Shown piece by piece: positions 24,211-34,582 of a stretch of DNA of 64,000 nucleotides. The stretch is taken from assembly GCA_910589415.1 (NCBI GenBank), contig OU342639.1, positions 33,488,268 through 33,552,267 of the forward strand, written 5' to 3'. This stretch comes from Malachius bipustulatus. Its lineage: Eukaryota > Arthropoda > Insecta > Coleoptera > Melyridae. Numbering within the stretch: the stretch's first letter is position 1; each line of letters starts with the position of its first letter. The notes under the pieces were generated by a model, which was not told where the DNA came from, did no database searches, and worked only from the letters and a program-made list of their open reading frames with translations. Position numbers and translations under genes: made by a program.

Positions 24211-25396
24211 GCCGGCTCCACACATTGGGGCCAATATTGGCGCCAATAACATTCGCCCAATGTGTGGATCGGGAATTTAGTGTTGGCGGCAATGTTCGCG
24301 CCAACGTTGAAAGGTACCCGTTTTGTGTCGGTTTTTCGAAGACACATCAAAGAGATTTCTCCCAATGTTGGCGTTGCCGGCCACACATTGGTCGTTTAAA
24401 ACGCCGCTTATCTTATCTTATCTATAATGTTAAGACTCGAAATTACAGAAATCAAGCGACAAGTATTTTTTTTAAAGGATCCATAGTAAAGAAAAATAAT
24501 AATTAAGACTGCTAACTGGAGACCTAATATGAAATAATATTAATTACTGTCAACGTGCGTGTAAGGTTTAGAAATTATCGCGGAAATGATCTTCTAAAGT
24601 TATTTCATTGCTCAGTCTATAGTGTGTACACGTAGGCATCTTGCCTTTCTATAAAATAATGGCGCCGCAGGAGGTATGGTCTAATGAAACCGTTCTAGAG
24701 TTTTTGGAGCTCTATCAAAAGCCGAACCAGTTTTATGGAACCCAATGGCTAAACAACATAAAAATAGAAATGCAATTGCTGATGCATGGCAACGTATCCA
24801 GATCAGTCTGGGTCTGAAACATGCAGTGGCCGTTTTGAGAAAAAAAATGAGAATCTTTAATGACCACACTTAAGGCTGTATAAAAAGAAAATTAAAGACT
24901 TAACTCGTTCCGGAGCATCCAGAGACGAAATATATAAGACAACTTGATTTGCTTACGAATTTATGGATAGTTTTCTTGGACCAGTTTATAACAAAATTAA
25001 TACCTATTCAATAAACACAGAGGTATAAGTAAAAAAAAAAATAAATATAAATATAAATAAAAAATAAATATTTATTAATTATTCATTTCCTATTAGAAAA
25101 CAGTTTTACATCTTCTTCTGCGCGGACTTTTTTTTTTGTGTTTGCAATAAAATATTATAAATGGGCATCCACACATTGGCCCATACGTTGGCCGAACTAT
25201 TTGACGAAACATTTTGCGAAAAATTTGCCGAAACATTCGCCGACACATTCGTGTACAAACTGCCGTCCACACGATTGTGACTGTAGTTGGCCTCAGTCTT
25301 GGCCGAACTACAGGCGAACGAGCATAGCGAATTAATAATGACATAATATATCGAAATTATTGCGGCCACAACGACAGTGGCGCGGCGTTAATAATT
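24211..25396 (+). mobile_element. Decayed PIF/Harbinger-like element carrying a MADF gene
   Basis: The edges read TAACGCCGGCTCCACACATT on the left and GGCGCGGCGTTA on the right, an inverted match of about 8 bases next to TAA/TTA. The subterminal regions (24214-24400 and 25160-25330) are GC-rich and full of CCACACATTGG, TTGGCGCCAA and TTGGCCGAAC words. In between lies a broken MADF-domain gene. PIF/Harbinger transposons carry a transposase plus a second gene with a Myb/SANT/MADF-type DNA-binding domain and duplicate TWA on insertion, which fits. No transposase gene remains. Confidence 0.55.
24659..25028 (+). pseudogene. Broken MADF-domain gene of a Harbinger-like element
   Basis: The ATG at 24659 gives MAPQEVWSNETVLEFLELY, the start of a MADF domain. 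A one-base frameshift near 24722 moves the rest to another frame: EPVLWNPMAKQHKNRNAIAD, then AWQRIQISLGL. This reproduces the MADF signature (FLELY..EPVLWNP....KNRNA..DAW..I). After a stop near 24870 the first frame resumes with KIKDLTRSGASRDEIYKTT and FAYEFMDSFLGPVYN, with TGA where the family usually has tryptophan. The C-terminal SWFAYE-MDSFL-block matches Harbinger-associated MADF proteins. At least one frameshift and two stops make it non-functional. The intact protein would bind the element ends and assist the transposase. Confidence 0.75.
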
Positions 25397-25520
25397 GTCT
25401 TGAATTTCCACAAGGAACGGGAATTGACAATGTAAAATTGTTTCGCCGTAATTATGCAAGCTCTGCTCTGATAATTTTACTTTCTTCGGGTCCCATAGCA
25501 TAGGTTCACTTTGTATATTA

Positions 25521-26012
25521 TACAGGGTGTTAAGAAAATGACAGATAAACTCTTTAGTACATTCGAGGGGACAGTCAGTAAAGTACAAGTAAAGCTACAT
25601 TTTAAAAGATATAAGCAAGCAAAATATTGAACAATAAATTTGGCAACGTTTAACATTGATAACTGCTGGTAAGTATTTGGCAATTTTGTTTAATTTCTAA
25701 CAATGTCAATGTAGGTACCTAGTTAAGGTATCAAAACCGTTGTTGCCAAATGCTTTTTTTTCAGCATTTTTGAAACGAAAAAAATTCTTATTAAATTTTC
25801 CAAACCAGTAATAATACATCTTAAGCAATTTTTTCAATTGAAAACGATTAAAGTACCCTTTTTTATATCTGTAAAATCATTTACTTTTTGCAAATACCGA
25901 AAAACAAAGATAGTAAAATGTTAACTTTGGCATTTTTTATCTCACCAAATTGAAGACCAGAATTTTTTAAATTATTTTTACCGTACTCTACTGAGTGTCT
26001 TAACACCCTGTA
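25521..26012. mobile_element. MITE with TACAGGGTGTTAAGA ends
   Basis: TACAGGGTGTTAAGA at the left and TCTTAACACCCTGTA at the right are perfect 15-base inverted repeats, flanked by TATTA/TATTA-like sequence. The element is 492 bp and has no gene; open frames inside on the minus strand are incidental. The ends and TA-rich target fit a Tc1/mariner-type MITE. Confidence 0.8.
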
Positions 26013-26029
26013 TATTATTATATAAATAA

Positions 26030-26383
26030 TTCTAGAAACTGAAAATTCTGTGATCATTCCAGGTTGTCATTTCTTTATTTCTTTTATTTTCAATAACGGT
26101 AAATTCACGGCACTGTACAGTGAATAATCAAGCGTACCTAAATGATGAGATGGAGCTCGCCAAAGTGTGGAGTGTGGGCAGCGCAAGCAGCTTGTCCCAG
26201 AGCGAACTTAACGATACGCGAATCTCTTTGAATTCGTGTCATTTGCCGACAGCGAGGCGAACACGGACAAACTTCGCTCAGTTTGCCGAATGTTTGGCCA
26301 ATCGAGACGAACTTACCGTCCACACATTCATGTTGGGCCTGATTTTCATGAGTTAGGCCAATGTGTGGAGCCGCCATAACAAA
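26030..26383. mobile_element. Harbinger-like GC-rich unit 1
   Basis: It is homologous along its length to 30513-30873, sharing for example ATCATTCCAGGTTGTCATTT, CGAATCTCTTTGAATTCGTG and GACGAACTTACCGTCCACAC. The right edge reads GGCCAATGTGTGGAGCCGCC, the inverse of the left edge of the element at 24211. The open frames on both strands simply follow the GC-rich repeats. Likely a deletion derivative of the Harbinger-like family. Confidence 0.6.
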
Positions 26384-26587
26384 TCTGAAATTCGGAACCA
26401 CGGATCATTAACCTAATTTCTAGAGGAGGTTTTTAAAAGAAGTACCTATAGGTAATAATTTCCCATGTCCATAATATTGAAAAACCCAGTCTTAATAATT
26501 TGCTATAGGTAAAAGGCAATATTTTAGTTATTATTATAGTTAGTAGCTATCAGATAATATTTCAACGTATACAAGTACCTACATAGG

Positions 26588-26866
26588 TACAGTGCGTTCA
26601 AAAATTGTCAGCTATCTCTTTAGCAGCTGTTTTCACGCCAGTGTAGAAATTAGGGGAAAATAATTTTCAAGCAACCCTAAAATCTCCGCCACTACCGTAT
26701 GGTAAGGAATTGAATTAGTGCTCAAAAAGTAAATAATATTAAATGATAAGAATGATAAGATGCGTAAAAAAACGAGAAAAATATCTTTTGACACACTGTA
26801 CCTATCTCGAAAACGGCGAGTTTGCGGACTCATGTTAATGGGACACATGTTTTGAAACACCCTGTA
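26588..26866. mobile_element. MITE with TACAG..TTCAAAA ends
   Basis: The left end TACAGTGCGTTCAAAA and right end TTTTGAAACACCCTGTA are diverged inverted repeats of about 17 bases. The 279-bp element has no gene. Same general terminus class as 25521-26012. Confidence 0.6.
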
Positions 26867-27198
26867 TAAAAGATGAAATTTTTATTAACGGTGATCAAAA
26901 TTTTGTTTCACCTACCTTACTAGTCAGCAGCAAAAAATGTCCTCGCAGGGGTTCGCAGCTACCAGATCGCCACACTGGTTTCTTGTTGTTGAAGAACACT
27001 TTGAGCACGTTAATAACACTTTTAAACACTAATAATTTATAATTATTATTAACTGTTGTTATTTTATATTGGAGCAGTGTCCGTCTCGATCTCGCGTGTC
27101 TTTCGCGGAATGTTTCTTCCCGGTCGAAAAGGAATTTTGCGCCGCAAACACATTGTCACCACTCACCACCACCGGTAATAATTGCGCGACCAATGAAT

Positions 27199-27355
27199 AC
27201 CTTGACCTTAAGGCTTTTTCTATGTCATCTAAATGTTATACTTGGTAAGTAAAATATAACATTTAGATGACTAAGAAAAAGCCGTAAGGCAAAGGAAAAA
27301 ATACCTAACCTGCATGACTATCCTAATCTGATGTACCTACCACTATAAGATTACT
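27199..27355. mobile_element. GGTAATCC MITE, truncated copy in the left arm
   Basis: It carries the hairpin core (AGGCTTTTTCTATGTCATCTAAATG with its inverted partner AACATTTAGATGACTAAGAAAAAGCC) and the right end ATCCTAATCTGATGTACC. The left end is lost. Homologous to 29081-29298 and 42842-43068. Confidence 0.65.
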
Positions 27356-29080
27356 TCAAAATTTATCAAAAAATACACTCAAATAATAAGCTAGAACATT
27401 TTGGTTATTTATTTATTACAAGTAGTAAGTAGGTATAACAACATTCATAATAAAAGAGAAAGACAGGAGAGTGTTGTTTTCTACGTTCGGAAAATCGATA
27501 TCTTCTCGGCTCCGTTCGGTTTCGAAATCCTGCTTTCACAGTTGCCAGATTCACTCTTCAACTTACAGTCGTAACAACTACTGTTTTCACTATTACATAT
27601 ATACTATTATTTAAAAACTGCTGATATTTTGTTCAAAACATCTTTTCAATTTTTTGAAAATATATTATGATTTCCAAAATTTGATTTACCTACTTGTAGA
27701 CTTAATTTGAAATTGCAATTGTGATTTTTTTGATTCATTTCGGAAAAAGCTACTTTCTCGATAAGTTAAAAATCACTCTGTGTATCTGATTAGGGCAAAA
27801 TAAGTTTTCAAGCAAACGCACACATTTTTTGTCCTCAAAGTTCTTTACATAAGTCAAAAATAAAAATTTTTCCCACATGATGCCAACCATTTCGTGGTTA
27901 CTTTATGATATTGCCACGTTGCAAAATTTATAACCACAAGTAGTGAAGTGGGTCCTCGCCAGTGGTCCAGTAAATATCGATTGCCTTTGTAGTGGAGCGG
28001 ACGAGAGCAAGCTAATTATTACTCGCTTATTTATGGTAAAAAAAATTTCCGAGTAGAAAGATATAATGGGACCGGTACCATTATACTGAGGGATCTTTGT
28101 GGTACTAGAATCTCGTTTTATGACACACCCCCTTGGTATTGACATAAATTATAACCGTTTGAATCTCAGATTTGTGATTTTTTTTCGCGAGCAAAAGCTT
28201 TGCAAAGTTTTTTTTTCTCCGTCATCGGTTTACATTGAGGACACTAGTTTTGTTTTTACTTAATAGTTAGTTTTAGTTAACGAAATGACATTTTTGAAAT
28301 TGAAAAAATTAGTTCTATTTTCAAAATATTCTATCTTTCTATCAACCATCTGATAAAATGGAGTTTTTGAATCATTTATATTTATTGAATCATCGCGACA
28401 TTATTCTTCTTCTGTAGGTATCTGTATATCCACATTTTCACAGATTTTGCGACAGTGTTTTAGATTTCGACTGATAATGTGGTGACTGTATATTAAAAAA
28501 TAAAATATGGCGAAATGGTTGGCATCATGTGGGAAAAATTTTTATTTTTGAATTATGTAGAAAGAACTTTAAGGACAAAAAAACTTATTTTGCTCTAATC
28601 AGATATAAGTACTCGATTTTTAACTTATCGAGAAAGTAGCTGCTTTTTCCGAATTGAATATAAAGTAAAAACAAAATTGCAATTTCAAATTAAGTCTACA
28701 AGTAAATCAAACTTTGAAAATACATAGGTATACTTATTTTCAAAAAATTGAAAAGATGTTTTGAAAAAAATATTAGCAGTTTTTAAATAATAGTATATAT
28801 TATGTAATAGTGAAAACAGTAGTTGTTACGACTGTAAGTTGAAAAGTGAATCTGGCAACTGCGCTCGACAGCAGAATTTGCCCCAGTAGATGAACGGCCG
28901 AACTGCCAAGACGAAGGGTGTCGAGAAGATATCGATTTTCCGAAAGTAGACAACAACACTACACGATCTGCGACACCTGTCTCCTCTCTTTGTCTTCTAT
29001 TATGACAGTAACCTACTTGTAATAACCAAATAAGTGTTCCAGCTTATTATTTTTTGAGTGTATTTTTTAATAAATCTTGG

Positions 29081-29298
29081 AGTAATCTTATAGAAGTGGT
29101 ACATCAGATTAGGATAGTCATGCAGGTTAGGTATTTTTTCCCTTGCCTTACGGCTTTTTCTTAGTCATCTAAATCTTATATTTTACTTACCAAGTATAAC
29201 ATTTAGATGGCATAGAAAAAGCCGTAAGGGCAAGAGAAAAAATTACCTGACCTGACTATCCTAATCTGATGTACCTACGACTTCTATATAGGATTACC
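29081..29298. mobile_element. GGTAATCC MITE, complete copy in the right arm
   Basis: The ends AGTAATCTTATAGAAGTGGT and TACGACTTCTATATAGGATTACC are inverted. Inside them come GTACATCAGATTAGGATAGTC and its mirror, then a palindromic core around CATCTAAAT. At 218 bp it is almost wholly one long hairpin. The transposon superfamily is not clear from the ends. Confidence 0.7.
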
Positions 29299-29693
29299 TC
29301 AAAATTTTTATTTTTCGGGCTCGGGCTGCTATTATGTATAATGTCGCTTGTGTTTATTTTTTATTTATTTTCGTTTATTTCCATTCGTATTCATTGGTCG
29401 CGCAATTATTACCGGTGGTGGTGAGTGGTGACAATGTGTTTGCGGCGCAAAATTCCTTTTCGACCGGGAAGAAACATCCCGCGAAAGACACGCGAGACCG
29501 AGACGGACACTGCTCCAATATAAAATAACAACAGTTAATAATAATTATAAATTATTAGTGTTTAAAAGTGTTATTGAAGTGTTAAAAGTGTTCTTCAACA
29601 ACAAGAAACTAGTGTGGCGATCTGGTAGCTGCGAACCCCTGCGAGGACATTTTTTGATGCTGACTAGTAAGGTAGGTGAAACAAATTTTGATC

Positions 29694-30512
29694 ATTATCA
29701 GGTGATAATGTTTTTGTTAGTCTTTTTCTTTTGGTTTTGCTCTTTTGTCAATTGCTTTTCCTTATTTGTCAAATGGTTTATGAAAACCGCTGATTATGTC
29801 TACTGCAGCTGTAGACGAAACGTTCGGAGCAAATCTCCATGGACCACGGCACAACAGCTCCGAAGCAATTACGATTTCAATTGGCGAGAAGCATTAGGTA
29901 TAAAAGGAATCTTATTGGACAAAAGAGAAATATGAATTGAAAAATCACACTGACGTTTGATTAATGGGATGATTCAACTCATAATAATGTAATATTTCCC
30001 TATACTTCCTCGGGACTAGCTACCGTTAGTCAAGCACGGTGGATTGACTACAGCGATAATCATGCCTCGTGTTTCATTGGTCGATGAGGCATGTTGCCAT
30101 GCAAACTGTTTGGGTTGCTACTGACGCTATAAAAATCACCAATCATACGTTTTCATTAAATAAATGTCAACCAAACATTACAAAATGTCACGTTTTGGCC
30201 AAGATTATCCACCTATAATTTTATTATTCGCTGTATAATCTAAGGGAAAGCATTTGACAAGTTTGGAAAAGCAATTGACAAAAGACGAAAACCGAAAGAA
30301 AAGACTGTAGGTACATATTAATGTATTTCGTAAGAAAATAATAAAAAATGAAAACTTTAATTGCAGGTAGGTAATATGTACCTATATGTATAGTTCATAA
30401 AAATGAATTACCTAACTATAGTTTTAAGTACGTGTTTTATTATTTATCTTGTTGTTATTTTTATGAAATTTATTTTTCGGGTCGAATTATATCATATAAG
30501 AGGTTCACTTTG
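29694..30512. other. Non-coding flank with a promoter-like patch
   Basis: A 125-codon frame (29558-29935, no ATG start) begins inside the right arm of the inverted repeat and runs out of it, so it is probably incidental. Near 30040-30140 ATTGGT-type CCAAT words precede GCTATAAAAATC, which resembles a TATA promoter, but no coding sequence follows. Confidence 0.35.
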
Positions 30513-30873
30513 ATATAGTTCGAGAAACTGGAAAACTCTTTCATCATTCCAGGTTGTCATTTTTGTTTTTTATTTTATTTTCAGTGGGTAATTAGTAATT
30601 ACGGTAAATGCACTGCACTGTACAGTAAATAATCGAGCGTGAATGACGAGATCGAACTGGCCAAACGTGTGGGCAGCACACAGCAGCCTGTAGAGAGCGA
30701 ACTTACCAACAGGCGAATCTCTTTGAATTCGTGTCATTTGCCGACAGCGAGGCGAACGGGAACAAACTTCGCTCAGTTTGTCGAATGTTTGGCCAATCGA
30801 GACGAACTTACCGTCCACACATTCGTGTTGGCTCTGATTTGCCTGAGTTGGGCCAACGTGTGGAGCCGGCATA
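30513..30873. mobile_element. Harbinger-like GC-rich unit 2
   Basis: A second copy of the 26030-26383 unit. It shares the initial ATCATTCCAGGTTGTCATTT and the right edge GGCCAACGTGTGGAGCCGGC. Iterated TTTGTCGAATG/TTTGGCCAATCG and CGAACTTACC words make open frames on both strands, none of which resembles a protein family. Confidence 0.6.
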
Positions 30874-31062
30874 ATAGGCAGTGCTTAGTACAGCAAAAGC
30901 ACCCGCGGCACCTTCTATATCCGACATGTTCACGTTGGCTCTACTTGGGAGTAACTGAGTTTGGCGCCAATCACTACCAATGTGAGGATGTTCTACAAAA
31001 ATATCGCTAATCACGGGCTAACATTGGTGTCAACACTGGCCCCCATGTGTGGAGCCGGCCTT
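30874..31062. mobile_element. Harbinger-like end fragment
   Basis: After unit 2 the sequence continues to a second terminus, CCCATGTGTGGAGCCGGCCTTA, with subterminal TTGGCGCCAA and ACATTGGTGTCAACACTGG words like those at 24211-24400. It is a separate, 5'-shortened member of the same family and abuts the 5' end of the next retroelement. Confidence 0.5.
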
Positions 31063-32063
31063 ACTCGTGGGCCATATGGACCAAGACACACCAAATTTAA
31101 AAAGGGAAGGGGATTCTGAAAAGAAAGACCCACCCAAAAAACTCTCAGGAGACGCTCGCAGGAAATTGAGAAAAAAGTAGAAACTACAAAACCAGGGGGG
31201 AACTGGAGAACCTAGAAAGCTAGGGTTGAAGGTGAACCCCAGTGTAACAAAACCCTTTATCAGCAAGGAACTGGAACGTAAAAGAAGGAGAACCTGCACC
31301 AAGGTTCTCAGGAGTGCAGCTTAGAGGGGACTTTCTCATGGCTTCCTGCGCTGACCGGGCCACAGAGGACTGGCTGGTGCGGGTGGTCAGGGAAATGGAA
31401 CCCTGGTCAGGAGCGAAACTCAGCACCAAGGACGTACGTTTCGAAACCTATAAAAGCACCAGTGTGGATACCAGGGACCCAAGAGGAACCAGAAAAAAAA
31501 AGACTGGGAATTCAAAACCAGGGATTAAAAACCAGAAACGTGGATCCTAGTGAACTGGAAACCTGACACAAAAGGCCAACAACTAATTTTCCTCATGGGA
31601 GAAAATAGAGCAACTTCAATGCAGACCTTACCTAAACCTAACTGGGGTGCTGTTCAAGCGACTAGGTGGAGGGAAGAGGGAGCAGAGATGATGGAACTGA
31701 AAAAGCTGAGTAAACACCAGCGGAGATGGGCAATTGGACTTCTAACAGGACACTGCCCACTAATGAAACACCTCTTAATAACAGGAGTGAAAAATAACCC
31801 AGATTGCAGGAGATGCGGGGAGGGGGAGGAAACCCCATACCGCCTAATGTGTGAATGCCCAGCACAAGAGAGAACAAGAATTCTAGTATTTGGGACCGAA
31901 ATGGCAGAACCAAAAGAAATAAAACAAGCACCCATTGGACTCATACTGAAATACTTTCGGGAGACGGAACCGATGAGATAATTATCCAAAGGGGTACAAT
32001 AAGCGCAAGCTTCAGTATACAAGGGCTTTTAACCTACCCTAGAAGTAATAATAATAATCAAGT
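31063..32063 (+). mobile_element. DUF4780/RNase H-tail retroelement, copy B
   Basis: A full-length plus-strand copy, from CTCGTGGGCCATATGGACC to the tail CCCTAGAAGTAATAATAATAAT. At about 1.0 kb it matches copy A end to end, so this short form is the mobile unit and not a one-off truncation. A (TAA)n-type tail and the lack of LTRs indicate non-LTR mobilisation by another element's enzyme. Confidence 0.75.
31076..31981 (+). pseudogene. DUF4780/RNase H-tail fusion gene, copy B
   Basis: From the ATG at 31076: MDQDTPNLKREGDSEKKDPP, a basic segment and a stop near 31176. The DUF4780 part follows as VQLRGDFLMASCADRA, DWLVRVV, EPWSGAKLSTKDV. It then shifts frame to KPIKAPVWIPGTQEE. The domain end (KPDTKGQQLIFLMGEN) is in the same frame as the ORF2 tail, ATSMQTLPKPNWGAVQ, LSKHQRRWAIGLLTGHCPL and CRRCGEGEETPYRLMCEC. 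The open frame covers 31550-31981 without a stop, ending YFRETEPMR. The zinc-knuckle histidine is arginine (CGC). DUF4780 belongs to ORF1-type proteins and the tail to R1-group ORF2, so the join reflects an internal deletion of several kilobases. Function, if any, is unknown. Confidence 0.7.
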
Positions 32064-32097
32064 CAACAGTGGGGCGCATCTAAATCTGTTCTCTTGA

Positions 32098-32560
32098 CAA
32101 TCTACCGTAGCCTCTGGTAGGGTCAAAGCTGGAATATGGGTGCGTAGCATATGGTAAAAAAAATTGCATTAAGGACGGTTAACGTCATACAGAACACTGC
32201 CCTACGACTAATCCTAGGAGCCCATAGGACAAGGCCGAGGATGAATCGGTACAGAGAGACTAAGAAGAGAGCAACTAATGTCAAATTTTGCAGCTAGGAT
32301 CGCCTCCCAACCAAACAATCCACATAATCAGACCCTCTCAAATTATAATTTCTACCAAGAGAGATTCAGAAGACATCCCAGACTGCACACACCCTATTAC
32401 TTCAACAGCCAACAACATCTAACCGAGGAATAGATACGTAACTAACATCTCCTATAACCAGGAAAGAACCCCCTTGGATGACACCCACACCCACAATAGA
32501 TACAATAACCCTCACCATTTATAGCAAAAGCGATGCCACATCATCCATAATAACATATTT
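32098..32560 (+). pseudogene. Jockey-clade reverse transcriptase/RNase H junction, relic
   Basis: Plus-strand frames give VIQNTALRLILGAHRTRP, a hallmark of the region after the Jockey reverse transcriptase. Next come MSNFAARIASQPNNPHNQTL and FYQERFRRHPRLHTP. After another shift comes PPWMTPTPTIDTITLTIYSK, which resembles the start of the RNase H domain. Several frame changes and stops show an old 5'- and 3'-truncated insertion. It follows copy B closely but belongs to a different clade. Confidence 0.65.
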
Positions 32561-33899
32561 GTAGAAAACTGAATTTGCATGTTAAATTCCTATGACCCAT
32601 TTACAAGTTTCCATCCTGTATGTATGAATTTTTTGAGGTTTAAAGAGAAGAAAACTCAAATTTTTACAGTCTTCTTAGATTTATAAAAATTTATATAAAA
32701 TTGATAGGAACATGTTTTTGCTCTCTGCTTATTGAGAAATAAAATTTTTGATACCTGACCTGACCTGCCAGAAATAATATTTTTTTTAATAATCAACGTG
32801 AAGACTGACCTTAATAGTAACAGTAAGTAGAGAAGCTTTTGTAATAAACAACGAAATGTATGAAGCAATTGACGCAATTTTTGAGTATTATTTAGGTATG
32901 TAGGTACAAATCTACATAAAAATATTACAAATTGCGTGTAAATATTTACACTTAACTTTGCATGCACCTGGTTTCGTATGTGTGTACTTTTTTACATTAA
33001 ATATTTCGCGTGTAATACTTATGTTTTCTTTTTTTTTGAAATTTTTTGGCAAAACTTAATTAATTTATTATTGCTTATCGTATTCATTGAATACTTTCAC
33101 AACAACATAACAGTTTAATAGAGTTTATTCAACCGTAAACAATTAGGTGGGTACTATTTCTATTTATGTTGTTATATTTTGTGTACATACATACCTAATA
33201 AAAGTATATAATATATTAAGGGATAAAATATATACAGTGTGAACCAACTGTAGTCAATAATTTACTTTTCTTTGACAATTTTTGAAAAAAAAGCATGGAA
33301 ACAGGCTGATTTACAGGGACTTAAAATTTAAACTTACAGAGAACTGCATCTCGAAACTAAAGAAAGAGAATTGGGTCAATTCGAATAGGTGAAGAAATCT
33401 TTGTGATGGCTTCGAATAACTTTTCATAAATGATGAATGATACACGATGGAGTACTTGAGATATTGGGATATAAGTTAAATAAATAACTGGAAAGTGGAA
33501 ATCATGTTCAACTGCGAATTTCAGTGGCGATACAAGCGATAAGTTAATAAAAGTTAAATTCTAGTGAAATTACAAGGATTGTTTTAGTTTAGTGTATTTA
33601 AAAATAAATCAGTAAATTATAGTACCTAGTGTGTGCCATTTTTGTAATTATTTCTCGAATCCACCATAAAGAAAATATACTTTGCAGCCATTCAAAAAAC
33701 TTCTGCGAGGTGTAAGATATTTTTGATAACTTCATATTATCATTCAGGAAATAAAAAACTATATTGACAAAAAAGTAATCAGTTTTTTGCCTAATTTTTG
33801 ATTCTGAAACTAATTGTAACCACTTAGGGGTTACTTTTTTAAGGGTTCATTAGAATGCTGAACGCTACCTAAAATTTATTTAAAAATGTTGGGGTTGTG
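32561..33899. other. AT-rich non-coding DNA
   Basis: TATACAGTGTGAACCAACTG near 33233 resembles a transposon end, perhaps paired with the terminus near 34003-34017. Otherwise no feature. The minus-strand frame at 32656-32967 has no motif. Confidence 0.4.
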
Positions 33900-34017
33900 A
33901 ATGACGTCATCTTAATGTGTTTTAAGAAGTGGTAATTGAGCTGATTTTTTTTTTTTTGAAAATGGTACAAACAGAGGAGATCAATTTATTCATTAAATTT
34001 GACCCACGCTGTATGAT
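33900..34017 (+). mobile_element. Terminal part of an ATACAGCGTG-family MITE
   Basis: The stretch ends AAATTTGACCCACGCTGTAT, the inverse of the family terminus, and contains a GACGTCAT word as do the other copies. Its partner end may be near 33233. Confidence 0.35.
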
Positions 34018-34026
34018 AAGATATAT

Positions 34027-34582
34027 TTATAGAGTGTGTATATAAAGCTTTGAACAATTATTCTATGGAATTTCCTTTTGACAGGTCGATTTTATTTTTC
34101 TTAAATGCCACCTTCGGACGTGTAATATATTATGACGTTATTGGTTTTGTCTAAATGACGTCATCACCTTTTTTTTTAACGATATTCCCCTACTTGTGAT
34201 GTATCATTGCAAAAATTATCTTGAAGCGAATATTATCTTCCGCTAAATGAAAGCTTCTTCGCGAAAAAATTAAGAATAAAAATTTATTTTTGAAAAGAAA
34301 TGCTCTATTCATTGAGAGCTTACTTAAGAATGTATGTCAAACTTTGAGGAAATGTTCTTCTTAGGCTTTCTAAAATGACCTTCGAAGACTTTTTCGCATT
34401 TTTTTAAATAAAAAAATACATTATTTTTGTATTTACCGGAAAAAATTCTCTCAAAAAAGATCTTTGGATGATGTATCACAAGTGGGGGGTGTTTGAAAAA
34501 ACAATAAAGAAGGTGCCATTTTAAAAAACAAACGATTTCCATATTATTAATTTTATTCCAGACATTATACACATACTGTATA
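34027..34582 (+). mobile_element. ATACAGCGTG-family MITE, longer copy
   Basis: It begins TATAGAGTGTGTATATAAAG, continues with a GACAGGTCGATTTTATTTTTC block found inverted at 951-1164, has two GACG(T)CAT words, and ends TTATACACATACTGTATA. There is no gene. The minus-strand frame 34324-34572 is incidental. Confidence 0.5.

Larger units (their letters stand above)
26897..29693. repeat. Large inverted repeat, arms about 1.0-1.2 kb
   Basis: The left arm 26897-27896 and right arm 28509-29693 match in inverted orientation along their length. Examples are GGTGGTGGTGAGTGGTGACA, TTTGCGGCGCAAAATTCC, GTGTGGCGATCTGGTAGCTG and GAAATGGTTGGCATCATGTG. The unmatched loop is about 610 bases. The right arm contains a complete MITE (29081-29298), whereas the left arm has only its inner part because about 160 bases are missing. 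Neither arm encodes a recognisable protein. The outer 300 bases of each arm are GC-rich for the region and could be a promoter or leader of an element or gene. Whether this is a foldback transposon or an inverted duplication is open. Confidence 0.8.

Noticed and set aside
25093..25369. Overlapping open frames on both strands in GC-rich repeats
   Set aside because: They result from iterated TTGGCCGAAC-type words in the Harbinger-like end and resemble no protein.
29558..29935. 125-codon open frame without ATG
   Set aside because: It starts in the inverted repeat arm with GTG and crosses the arm edge into unrelated sequence. No domain or conserved start was seen.
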